Made by a program: the position numbers and the translations under genes. 29,292 nucleotides of DNA. Source: Saccoglossus kowalevskii (lineage: Eukaryota > Hemichordata > Enteropneusta > Harrimaniidae). Below, in pieces: positions 10,101 through 18,471 of the stretch (position 1 is the first letter of the stretch; every line of letters starts with the position of its first letter). The stretch covers positions 237,703 through 266,994 of the forward strand of contig NW_003149765.1 of assembly GCF_000003605.2 (NCBI RefSeq). The letters run 5' to 3'. The notes under the pieces were generated by a model. The model saw nothing but the letters and a program-made list of their open reading frames with translations, had not been told where the DNA came from and searched no databases.

Positions 10101-13100
10101 TCATATGGGGATTATGAAGGTGCAATGTATATTGACACATGATAAATTTGATTGATGATTAAAGCATCCACTCAGGTGTCTACATTGTGTTCTATATTTG
10201 AACATTATTAGGACTACAATAGTGGCTATACCTATGTGTGTGATAACAACGATGTAGAAAACTGCTTTCACAAATGCATCAACATATTCCCCAAAGTAGA
10301 TCTTCTATATGGCTTTCATAGGGAAATCCATAGTTTTCGATCATTATTCACCAAAATGTAGTTCCACTCAGCAAGGATTGTGAATTGTCATTTATTATGC
10401 TAAGTAGCTGACATGTTGGACGAAATATTTGAAAACTTGACGGCCATTTTGTTGTTTTTCTAATTTGATTGTCAAAATCACGCTTGCCAAACACTCAAAA
10501 TAAAGCATCCAGGAATATCCCCAAGTCATGTGTAAGCCAACTGGTAACATACAATGCCTAATGTCAACGAGGACATTTTCTGGGCATAAATATTCTATAA
10601 ATATTCTTTCCTATATTACATACTTTTTAGTCCCCGTTCGGACGAAGTCCGAAAACAGGGACAATTAAGTTGGGTACCGTCAGTCCGTCCGTGTGTCCGC
10701 CCGGTCACCCTTTGATCGAGCTCGTTCAAACTTGGTATACAGACAATGTATGATGACCTACACATGCGCGAGATTTTCGGCCATTTTGTTATTTTCCGTT
10801 TTTGTGCTGATTCCTCCATGAGATATGGCCTGATTCAGTTGAATACAATACCATGTTTTCTTTTGAGATTTGATAAAAATTGTCGAAATGACGGTCATTT
10901 TGTTTAATATCTTAAAATCAAAGTCTATAATGTGTCTGGAACTGTTTCTCAAGATGGCCGACTGGTAGCCTATACATCTCTCATCCACCTTAGAATCGAA
11001 TTGCAGTGTTATCATTCTATGTCAAGGTGTTTATTGTTCTATGGTAGTGACTCTTTCTGGGCCACTTTACCTATGTAATGTATTTCGGTAAATATTCAAT
11101 ATATGGATTTGTTTCCCTTTAACCTCATCATATGATTTCTGATGGAATGTCTATTGTTACGATGTCGGGTTATATCAATACATTAAATAGTGTGATCGTA
11201 TTGGATTGAATTTTTCAGTATAAAAAACAAAGTTACGACTTTTAGATTATTATCATTTGTCACACACCTTAACACTATTGTTTATTTATGAGTGAAATAC
11301 GTTTTTACACAGCATTTAACTCTCACTTGAAAGCTCCAACACTGCGTGACAATGTGTTACCCCGTATAAATATATATTACATTGTGTTGAGAATTCATTC
11401 TAGAAAAGTGATAATAATATTTTGCATATAAACAAGAAATAAAAAAAAGTATTTATGAGGGATACTCACTCGCTAAACACATTATTGGTACCAACACCAT
11501 CATACAGGTAGTAGAATCCGAGTGCAAACGCCGTTACAGTGTATAAAAATATGATCAGAAACTTGATGACGTCACTGGTCATTGCGGTGAAGATTAGTAG
11601 CATAGGACCAAGGTATAAAGAAAGGTAGAAATTCTCCAAGAATCGAAGACAAGCAAGGGTAAGAGTTAAAGTCGTCCAAGTTACCCAGAATAAGGTAACA
11701 TCCGGGTTGACGTATTCATCATTTAAAAAGCTAATAAGACGAAAGGAGATATCGGAGAGGAACGAGAGCAAGATTAGTAAATCCATATAGTTCCAAAAAG
11801 AGGTGAAGTAACATGTTAGTCCGCTAATCATCATTTCTCGAATTTCACCCAGGATGAGAGCTATGATAAAGATTAGAAGAAAAATTAAGAAATACTCATA
11901 AGCAGATTCGGAATAAAAGTTGTCATAAGGTTCGATGTTAAGAAAGATGACTAAAATAAGAAATTGAAAGTATGCCACCATTTGCGTAATAAATTTAGCT
12001 TTAGGGTTGTCCAACATTTTCCCCACCTGAGTACAAGGTGCTATGATATATGTGACAGCCATTACTGGCATTAGTATTACGTATACAAACAAACAGTAAA
12101 TACAGTACAGATACCACCACCAAAAGCTATTCTTACAATGCCATCCTGGTTGTCCCTTGTGCCAAACCTTTCTCAACACATTCTGACATTTGTAGTGTGC
12201 AATGAACTGGGAATAAACAACATATGTCAATTGTATAGTTGATTGATTAACATGCAAACGCAACACTGGATTGCTCAACGAGAGAGTTATTCATTGCGCA
12301 CTTTGTGAGTTATGAGCAGGATGTTTATAGAAATATCACTACTAAACATCATCTACATGTTCTCTTGCTATGTTCTATAATAATGAATAATGTTACAATT
12401 GGGTTATCCAACAACATGTTTGAAAACATATAGCAAATAGATAAAGGACATTTAAAAAACGAATTGACATATTTCTTCAAGGAGAACGCAAAATCCGTAT
12501 TGTGTATGTAAATTTTTCTCAACATGTCTTCACAACATGTCTTCACAACGAAAGACGAAAACAAAATAAGGTAACAAATAATTCCCGGTACACAGGAGCA
12601 TTTCCAGAAACCACATGAAGAAATTCACAAAAAACCTAATTCGGCAAAACTTGTGTTTGTGTTGTACATGTGTAATGTTTCAAAAACCTGGACAATTGCT
12701 ATGATTTTACCTCCTTATTGTGTTTGTGTGATAATGGCGACCCATGGTTCTACACACCTTTTTATGCTCAGTTGCTACGGCTTTAGTGACCACTTTTCCT
12801 TTCAAAAGAAGTTTGCTGCCCACTTGTTCAACATCATTGCATCCAAGCATCAAAGTAGATACCTCTTCAGAACACTCACAGCAATCAAGTAAAGCAAGAG
12901 TATACTGTTGTACCTTATCTTTCAGTTCAATATATCTTTCCTTGGTGAAAAAATACAAACATTACAATAAGATTCTGCACCGTGCAAAATCTACGTTTGC
13001 TGCAATATCCTTGATTTATGTGAGAATGCTGAATATTTAATAATGTAATTCAATACCACTGATGTCATTTGAATCTCTCTCACTTCTGTTACTCTCTGTA

Positions 13101-16100
13101 AATCGTTTGCTAGATCCATCGATGCCATCACTGGGTCACGGCTAGCGAGGGTCAGGTAGGCAGGTGAAGCCAGCCCACAATAAATGCTGTATCTCAAGTC
13201 ATCCTCCAAAATATGTTCTTCCCCTGAAATAATTACGTGTATTTAACACATTGTTACGCGTTAAATATCAAACGTGTGTGAATAAAAATATAGTGCAAGT
13301 GATTATGTGTTTTTGAACTGACCATTGCATATCGATGGTTTGGGAATACGTTTCACACCACAATCCAACAGCAATCGAACCATCTGGAAGTTGTTGCTTT
13401 CAGCTGCAAGCTGGATTGCCGTAACAGGTAACATATCACGCATGACAACGCAGTTGATGTCAAGTAATTCATTCTGTCAAAAAGTAAAAATTATCGGAAG
13501 ACATGCTAATAATATTACATGAACAATATACTTTATACTCTTTGTAATTTTAGATTAAAGTTATTGGTGGTTCTGTTGTGAAATACGGAATTTTATATCA
13601 TGTATACGACATAACTTTCCTAGATATTGATTCTCCAATTCGATTTGTTTTTATTATTCACTACATATTACGTTCCCACAACTTGTTTACTGATCGTATG
13701 TGTTTTAATATATGACACATTTTTATCGCCACATTAAAATCTTTTTAAGTGTTTCATAATTGATCAGATTGAATGTTGTTTTTAAATCTCAATTAATTTA
13801 CAATTCTACTGTTTAAAAAAAACAAAAACATTTTTACTGTTTGTGGTAAAACCTTTAAGGTGTCTATAAGCTTGTCCCCACCTTAAAAATATTTGAAGTG
13901 TTTATGTGTTTATAATCTTTATATTTATGAAAGTGAATATAATGAAAAAAACATGTAGTCTGTGCTTACACTAGTAAAGTGTTTCCACGAGGAACACTTA
14001 TTGAAAAGTTCTTATTATCACAAGAATTTTAAAAGTACTTTCAATCAAAAACAATCTGAATATTGAAACATGCTTGTAAAAGAAGACTCATTTAAAAATG
14101 TTTTTCACGGATAACATGGTAACAACAATCATCATTTTTGAAAGTGTTATTGAGCGAAATATTATGCGTTTTGCACTATTAGACAGTAGTCTTAGCATAC
14201 AATTAACAAATCAAATAATCAAGTTAGTATTTATCCCTATATAAACATTAAAGTACATATATAGTTGTTGTAAAGAATATTAATCTCACAAAGACTTATG
14301 TGCAGCCTAAAATAGTGTGTTAACTGAAATTCAAACCTTTCGTGAAACTGTAGAAACAATATTCAATAATTATAAATAATTAAACTTCAAAACAGATATG
14401 TAATGAATTGAAACAAACAAAAACATCATTAAACTCTTTCTTCATTATATGCGACCTGTCTCCAAACCACTCATAGTATAATACAAGTGTTGAATTAGCG
14501 GGCGCACGAACACAGGTTACTTTAACACGCAACATATACTAGTGTTCATCGTGAGCACCATCGTTTATGAAAGGTAGTCCAAGAAGGAATAGCAACTTGA
14601 ATTATTTTTCAATATTACTTTCCCCATTGTATTGTATTGTATTTATCCAATTTCTAAATAGCAGTTGAGTGGTTATGTATTGAGACATAGAGGAGCTCAT
14701 TATATGCGAATTGGCAAAGGTGTGGGTAATCACCACATTAGATGGAATTCGAAATTGAGACACCGCCAATAGAATAATAGCTCCGTAGAAAATGAACCTA
14801 ATGATTAGATCACAGGTAATTTACACCTGTTTAGCGTTGCATCATCCGGCTTGCTAGAGCATTAATAAAAACATCGAGCATGTTCCATTAATTTGGTTAC
14901 TAAACTCATGACAGGTACATGGTATGCAGGCTAAATTTTTGAAACTACTAAAATCAATACATTTATCGCTACATTCATAGTTTGTCTGTTGACAATGGTG
15001 ACGTATGTGGGCTACTAATAAATATGTTGCATACAGTCGATAATAGGCATTGCGGCTATTACAAATGAACACTTTTGTAGTCCGGTGTCTGAAGTACATA
15101 AAACAGATTACAAGAAAACGTGTTTTAGTTACGCTTGTGATATTGTGTACAAATGGTATACATACATAATTATGAAACATGTATAGTCAGATTTTTTAGG
15201 TTGAAATATTGCACATGTTTTCTGAAGGGCTTCGAAATAAAACGGTTTGGAAAAAAAAATGTTACTATTAATAACTTACTTGTATATGTCTTATACATGA
15301 ACACTCATGAAACATAAACACTTTTGAAACATGTATGGACAGATGTTTCAGGCTGACATTGCATGTGTGTTTGTGCTTCAAGATAAAACAAATTGAAAAA
15401 AGTTGCATTTTTGAAGTGTTGCAAGTTTCAAGTTCATTTCACTTTTCAATTTTGTTAGCACGACTAGCATATAGTTGGATGCATTAATCCATATACATCA
15501 TAATGGCATATTTATGTCCCCGTAGACACTCATTGTTTTATTTCGGAAAAAAGTGTATTTACAGTTAGCTAAATTTTCATTAAACAATGTTTTAATAACT
15601 CCCCTAAACACTTTTTTTAAAAGTAGTGAAACCCTACTGTTTCGATAGCAAATACAGGTGTTTTATAAGATAATACATATATTTTTAACAGTATGTTTAG
15701 TGTGTTTTAATGAAAAATATATGTTGTATATGATGTTGAGGTACGTAAATTAATACATTATGAGCTAATAAGATTTTGAAGACGTGCATATAAGATGATA
15801 CGATCTAATTAACATATATGGTTTAGGAACTGGTCATTTGCACCCAATGACAAAACAATAGCTGTTCGCTGATGCTGTTATTATACAATGCAATTGTGAT
15901 GTGTGTTTAAGGAGTTGCCTTTAACAGATAATCATTAGAAAAACGTCTTACCTCCAATAACATTTTAGTTTTAATGACATCACCGCTTTCAACCATTGCT
16001 AAGAATTTAGCTTCGTTGGGTGCCGGTCCACCTTCCCCGTTCATAAAATAGGCCCACTCTTTGGTTGTCATTCTGCAAAGATTACATGCGTTCAACTCTG

Positions 16101-16104
16101 CCAT
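4042..16104 (-). CDS. TRPC-like cation channel, gene B (complete, 9 exons)
   Basis: Predicted subunit of a tetrameric, Ca2+-permeable plasma-membrane channel of the canonical TRP (TRPC) family; the reconstruction has 670 residues. Domains in order: ankyrin segment (31-97); TRPC linker helices with ASPAYLTLASRDP (120-132) and SEEV (181-184); pre-S1 elbow (247-275) followed by APC; S1 (290-310); S2 (320-345); S3 (356-380); S4 with LRF (405-407); LGPM (417-420); S5 (421-452); pore with FVVLVTTIFGG (469-479); S6 ending NICVAMMSDTY; TRP helix EYAFMRTKIWL (550-560); short tail ending MTYF. Coding exons (minus strand): 16104-15952, 13473-13323, 13223-13057, 12940-12758, 12206-11470, 7795-7555, 5278-5102, 5014-4949, 4179-4042. 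All junctions keep one frame and have GT..AG introns. TRPC proteins usually have about 700-1000 residues; this one lacks part of the ankyrin domain and the long tail. The family is well supported, but ligand and subtype are not decided by the sequence. Confidence 0.87.
4180..4948 (-). other. Intron 8 of gene B
   Basis: This 769-base intron contains a somewhat GC-richer minus-strand open frame at 4328-4567 (79 codons, rich in Ser, Thr and basic residues). It resembles no domain I know and has no clear counterpart in gene C. Confidence 0.6.
4949..5014 (-). CDS. Gene B exon 8 (short tail exon)
   Basis: Residues 604-625, 22 codons in phase 0, between ATTTGCAG and GAG|GTGAGT. It ends LLYEE. The matching exon of gene C has 21 codons and ends LLYKE. 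The segment differs more between the copies than any other. Confidence 0.78.
5102..5278 (-). CDS. Gene B exon 7 (TRP helix)
   Basis: Residues 545-603, 59 codons in phase 0. The acceptor is TTTTTTAG and the donor GAA|GTAAGA. It encodes EYAFMRTKIWL and LPAPYNIIPS, which match the TRP-box region EWKFARxKLW...LPPPFNxIPS of TRPC channels. This is the strongest single family marker. Confidence 0.9.
6226..7246 (+). mobile_element. Mariner-family DNA transposon, 3'-truncated
   Basis: The element begins at a TA (6226-6227), as expected for mariner targets, with a terminal-repeat-like sequence CGAGGGGCGTTCAATAAGTA. The decayed transposase follows. I found no inverted copy of the left end downstream, so the right end appears lost near 7230-7246. 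It lies in intron 6 of gene B, in the opposite orientation to the gene. Confidence 0.8.
6390..7246 (+). pseudogene. Mariner transposase, inactive
   Basis: The frame starts at 6390 (MEPVECRAVIRFLYSKG, the helix-turn-helix region) and is broken by TAA (6465), TAG (6519) and TGA (6906). The first catalytic Asp lies in TQDETW (codon 6861-6863) and the second in LLLQDNASVHNS (7131-7133). The third is in YSPDLAPSDFH (7181-7183) but in another frame. The 50 bases between the last two Asp codons are about 55 short of the 34-residue spacing of mariner transposases (DD34D), so a deletion removed part of the catalytic core. It cannot encode an active enzyme. Confidence 0.85.
7555..7795 (-). CDS. Gene B exon 6 (pore and S6)
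   Basis: One base plus 80 codons, residues 464-544. The acceptor is GGGACACAG and the donor AAG|GTGAGT. It encodes the pore helix and filter region FVVLVTTIFGG, a post-pore loop with an NLT glycosylation sequon (493-495), and S6 with FGTLCMLVLVNICVAMM (family: FGTYNxxxLVVLLNMLIAMM). The ATG at 7834-7836 lies in the intron and is not used. Confidence 0.9.
8304..8319. repeat. GTAT microsatellite
   Basis: Four perfect copies of GTAT in a row, inside intron 5 of gene B. Confidence 0.6.
9371..9402. repeat. TA/GTAT microsatellite
   Basis: About 30 bases of alternating TATA, CATA and GTAT units, nearly self-complementary, inside intron 5 of gene B. Confidence 0.6.
9860..9985 (+). mobile_element. 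3' coding end of a non-LTR (LINE) retrotransposon, fragment
   Basis: From 9875 the plus strand reads APAWNALSELVLHPIDP, then GTFKS and a TAA at 9941-9943, after which NLNLHIS follows in the same frame. This fits the conserved C-terminus of ORF2 in many CR1/L2/RTE-like elements (AWNxLPxxL...FKxKLKxHL). The TAA replaces what is normally a Lys codon, so the copy is dead. Only the last 40 or so codons are recognisable. Confidence 0.5.
9997..10011 (+). other. G-rich run (possible G-quadruplex)
   Basis: GGCGGGGGGTGGGGG gives long G tracts with single-base breaks. It stands out in AT-rich DNA just after the LINE fragment. Formation of a G-quadruplex is possible but not shown. Confidence 0.35.
10630..10830. 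repeat. Interspersed repeat with foldback head and GTCCGT motif
   Basis: The left part folds perfectly: outer arms GTCCC (10630-10634) and GGGAC (10658-10662), inner arms TTCGGAC (10637-10643) and GTCCGAA (10647-10653). It is followed by CAGTCCGTCCGTGTGTCCG and by GATCGAGCTCGTTCAAACTT. I associate this layout with repeats scattered through marine invertebrate genomes, a recollection and not a search result. Similarity may continue past 10830; the right end is not defined. Confidence 0.5.
11470..12206 (-). CDS. Gene B exon 5 (pre-S1 elbow to S5)
   Basis: Residues 219-463 plus two bases, 737 nt, without interruption. It starts FIAHYKCQ (family: FVAHPNCQ) after a TTCCCAG acceptor and ends at a GTGAGT donor. 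It carries the elbow, S1, S2 with GEIREM (338-343), S3 with WNYMD (356-360), S4 and S5. E339, E342, N357 and D360 correspond to the four residues that hold Ca2+ in TRPC4/5. It is identical in length to exon 5 of gene C. Confidence 0.92.
12385..12550 (-). pseudogene. Decayed copy of the start of exon 5 within intron 4 of gene B
   Basis: On the minus strand an open frame contains CEDMLRKI and, further on, LLDNPIVTLF. These mirror CQNVLRKV and MLDNPKAKFI near the start of the true exon 5. Nucleotide matches are visible, for example ATGTTGAGAAAAATTT against GTGTTGAGAAAGGTTT. The spacing between the two blocks is about 15 codons shorter, so an internal deletion is likely. Next to it, 13 bases are repeated in tandem (12521-12546). 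I read it as a relic of exon duplication. A used alternative exon is less likely because no donor in a suitable place is evident. Confidence 0.5.
12758..12940 (-). CDS. Gene B exon 4 (linker helices)
   Basis: Residues 158-218, 61 codons with phase 0 at both ends. The acceptor is CACCAAG and the donor AAG|GTGTGT. It encodes ERYIELKDKV and LLDCCECSEEV, comparable to the CKDFxxxLLDxxRxxEEV segment of TRPC proteins. Confidence 0.85.
13057..13223 (-). CDS. Gene B exon 3 (linker helices)
   Basis: Residues 102-157. The acceptor is ATTTCAG. The exon encodes RYSIYCGLASPAYLTLASRD, which matches the TRPC signature ASPxxLxLxSxDPV. The donor is ambiguous: GTATTG after 13057, or GTGGTA after 13060, which would drop one Val. 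Both keep the frame. The same sequence lies at the matching junction of gene C. Confidence 0.83.
13323..13473 (-). CDS. Gene B exon 2 (ankyrin)
   Basis: Residues 52-101 plus one base. The acceptor is TTTTTGACAG and the donor is GTCAGT. The frame reads DINCVVMRDMLPVTAIQLAA, then ESNNFQMVRLLLDCGV. It closes the repeat begun in exon 1 and supplies the repeat that normally precedes the TRPC linker (family pattern: P-x-x-LAA-x-x-NN-x-x-x-x-x-LL). Confidence 0.83.
13977..13999. repeat. Short inverted repeat AAGTGTT...AACACTT
   Basis: AAGTGTTTCC and GGAACACTT form a nearly perfect palindrome with one extra base in one arm and a loop of four, in intron 1 of gene B. It combines two copies of the AAGTGTT word that recurs in this intron. 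Confidence 0.4.
15171..15402. repeat. Imperfect direct duplication in intron 1 of gene B
   Basis: The unit at 15171-15260 (from TATGAAACATGTATAGTCAG) recurs at 15323-15402 (TTTGAAACATGTATGGACAG). The order of shared words is the same to the end (AAATAAAACGGTTTGG against AGATAAAACAAATTG). It is a diverged local duplication with a period near 150 bases. Confidence 0.5.
15952..16104 (-). CDS. Gene B exon 1
   Basis: Residues 1-51, starting MAELNACN. It contains FLAMVESGDVI, the start of the first ankyrin repeat, and ends in phase 0 at a GTAAGA donor. The start is supported by gene A, where the ATG and about 20 bases upstream match. Confidence 0.85.
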
Positions 16105-16384
16105 GTTGAGTTCTTGTACCGACAGATGTGTTTTCTATTTCGTGCAGATAACAGATTATTGAATCAGAACGGATGGTCGTCCTTCTTGATTACGATCGTT
16201 TGCTGAACGCTGTAAATCACTTTGACAAGAAAGTGTTTCCACAAAAGCGAACGCGCTGATCACACACACAGAACACTTATGTGCTTGTATAATCGTCACC
16301 GTCCTGTTCCAGGGTTCGCACTAATTAGCATATCAAACAAGCGTCACTTGTTTCTACTCGTTCCATTCGCCGTAATATCCTATG
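16105..16384 (-). promoter_or_regulatory. Presumed 5' UTR and promoter of gene B
   Basis: The bases just upstream of the ATG (GGTACAAGAACTCAAC on the minus strand) match gene A (GGTACCAAAACTCAAC), which implies a shared 5' UTR. An octamer-like ATGCTAAT lies at 16323-16330. No convincing TATA box is seen at a proper distance. The start of transcription cannot be placed. Confidence 0.4.
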
Positions 16385-16804
16385 TTCAAGTAGCCAGTTA
16401 AATTATACCATCTTATAATACACTCATTGCAAGTTTGCAATTCATGATGTCGTATGATCTGCATAGCATTTGGAAGCCTTTTATTTTAGACAAAAAAATA
16501 GGTGTTTCATAGGTGCTTTCCCGTTTGTGGCAGCAGTACCTGTAACTTTCTACAATTTTTATTTTATTTTATAATTATTACCTTCAACATTCAAAAGAAG
16601 TTAAAATTATCCCGTGTCACCAACGAGTCATTAATCTTATGTACAGCTAATGAACATTTCATTCACCACTGAGAGCGTCATAAACAAACAGTATGGTAAC
16701 ATTGACATGCAATGGAATGATCTATGCTCTTCTCATGGTAAGGTCATTTTAGGTCTCATTCTATTTGCCCCAATAGCACTACAGGTACAAATTACGTATC
16801 ATAG
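16385..16804. repeat. Duplicated 5' flank, copy 1 (upstream of gene B)
   Basis: About 420 bases starting TTCAAGTAGCCAGT and ending near AAATTACGTATCATAG recur in the same orientation at 21577-21990. Long shared words include TTGACATGCAATGGAATGAT and TTTGTGGCAGCAGTACCTG. It begins 281 bases upstream of the gene B ATG. It may be the distal promoter duplicated with the gene, or a dispersed repeat. Confidence 0.75.
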
Positions 16805-17394
16805 TCAACACTCAAAAGGTAGCAACATTTTTGTATCTTCTTTGTCTAAGTCGAATCGTCTCTGTTTTTTTCACATTCATGACACTCTTCTTGTTTCTCA
16901 CTGCAGCTGGTAATGGGATATGGAAGCTGTGCAATGTCCAGCCAGAGAGTTATATTTCCTTAGTGTCTCCTGTATTGAGTGGAATACCATATCATTGACC
17001 TCTAAGCTTGTAGAGCTGTGTTCTCATAACTGCCATTTGCATCGTAAGAGCTAGCTGAAACTTAATTCCTCAAAACGCCTGAATCTCTTCTCTAAGTTTC
17101 CGGTGAATTTGAGATGTGATTTCTCCAAGAAAGCTCTTAGATAATCTCACCTGCATTGTTTTCATCAAATACATCCAGGATGTCCTACTGGTAGTCCTGA
17201 GTTGTTAGACAAATCCTTTTTCTTTTCTTTAGCCCTACGAGGCGAGGGAGTAAATGCCGATATCTCCTAGGCAGTAAAGGCTTAAACAAGCGCTTCTGCA
17301 TTGCAGGTCAAACTACAAACTTGTCAAACATGTGTTAAGAGTAAATGACAGATACTAACATTCTGTCATTATTTCCGTAATTTTTCTTTTTTCA

Positions 17395-17535
17395 TTCTTT
17401 TGCCTGCGCGGAATGTTTGGTTCTAATACCAGACTGATAAGAAACAAGTAGTTTATTCGCACAAAAATATTCATAAAACTGACTATGTACACATTTCTCC
17501 AACAATTTGCCGGTCAGGGACATTTGTCTGGGTGC
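17395..17535 (-). mobile_element. Non-LTR retrotransposon reverse-transcriptase fragment
   Basis: The minus strand encodes MSLTGKLLEKCVHSQFYEYF, then LLVSYQSGIRTKHS. This fits the N-terminal block of LINE reverse transcriptases (ISL...K..EK.VH.QL..YL...LL...QSGFR..HS). Only about 40 codons remain, followed by a stop, and no active-site motif is present. The orientation is opposite to the LINE fragment in intron 5, and a shared origin is not shown. Confidence 0.6.
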
Positions 17536-17817
17536 GTGTGTGCAGACCCAATCTGTGAAGAGCCGTAATTGCTGGAACAACACTGGTATTTAACATTAAA
17601 CCGGTAACAGCCTATGGTGAGGAGATGAGAATGTATTCTATCAATCATTGTCGCAATGTTAATGGAAATCTTGTGAAGATTGATTTCTAATGAATTTCAA
17701 TATTTGTATTAGATGATGCCACCTTTGTAGTATACGTTATTGGATTTAAACGTGCTATTAGAATGGAAATGGCTAGCTTGGTACCAAATTTAACAAAATT
17801 AAATAAATTGTTTTGTG

Positions 17818-17846
17818 GGCGGCATTCAACATTGTTGAATGCCGCC
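17818..17846. repeat. Perfect GC-rich hairpin
   Basis: GGCGGCATTCAAC, loop ATT, GTTGAATGCCGCC: a perfect 13-base stem with a 3-base loop in AT-rich DNA. It may be the end of a small foldback element or a structured RNA; it is too far from the known exons to be assigned to a gene. Confidence 0.6.
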
Positions 17847-18471
17847 GAGCTGCCGAATTTACTAAGATAAACAAGACGAATGAGTTGATAAATATGGTTG
17901 TTTTAAAGAGTTTTAATAATTCAAAAAACTGATATAATGAATATAAAAGTTATATGTGGATAATTATAGGTCTAAAATATGTAATTATATAAGGTTATTA
18001 AAGACAATATCGACCGACGCGCCATATTATCTTTCCCATGATACACTATGGGAATGTCGAAATCCAAAAAGTTTAGAGCAGAATCAGCGAACATCTTTGT
18101 GTGGAGTCCGGTCAAAACTGGTGGCTGCCATGTGTGTTTTCATTATTGGAGGAGGCTTACGTGCCTAATCATTCCATATTTGAAATTCGCATTTCCTTAT
18201 ACAGTAGGATTATAAATACCCTGTAAAATACCACAAAGTTACGGCACGCTGTAACTTATGACGTTACGGTGACAGGTGTATAATTATAAGTGATATCAAT
18301 AATAGTTTAAAAATATATATTACATATTAACTATTGTGAATTACAGTCAAACACGCAATACTGCGTTGTAATATATTATGATACAATAATAATTATAAAT
18401 CCCACCACAGTCTTCATATGTTCCATATACCTATAAAATTAGTATATTGCAACTAATATGGTAGAATATTA

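Larger units (their letters stand above)
7796..11469 (-). other. Intron 5 of gene B with repeat fragments
   Basis: This is the longest intron of gene B, 3674 bases. It holds two short microsatellites (8304-8319 and 9371-9402), the 3' end of a non-LTR retrotransposon (9860-9985), a G-rich run (9997-10011) and a foldback-headed interspersed repeat (from 10630). Small open frames at 8214-8414, 8757-9035, 9051-9260 and 9613-9798 show no domain I recognise. Confidence 0.7.
13474..15951 (-). other. Intron 1 of gene B
   Basis: This 2478-base intron is very AT-rich. I looked for further ankyrin-coding segments on the minus strand and saw none. It holds an imperfect direct duplication (15171-15402), many copies of AAGTGTT on either strand, and a Cys-rich open frame at 14854-15180 of unknown meaning. 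Confidence 0.65.
16805..18471. other. Intergenic DNA between the gene B flank and pseudogene D
   Basis: This contains the reverse-transcriptase fragment (17395-17535) and a strong hairpin (17818-17846). The rest is AT-rich. Plus-strand open frames at 16650-16913 and 17956-18168 have no recognisable domain. Confidence 0.55.

Noticed and set aside
12349-12564. Functional separate small gene
   Set aside because: Its recognisable blocks are those of exon 5 of the same channel gene, so it is a duplicate remnant.
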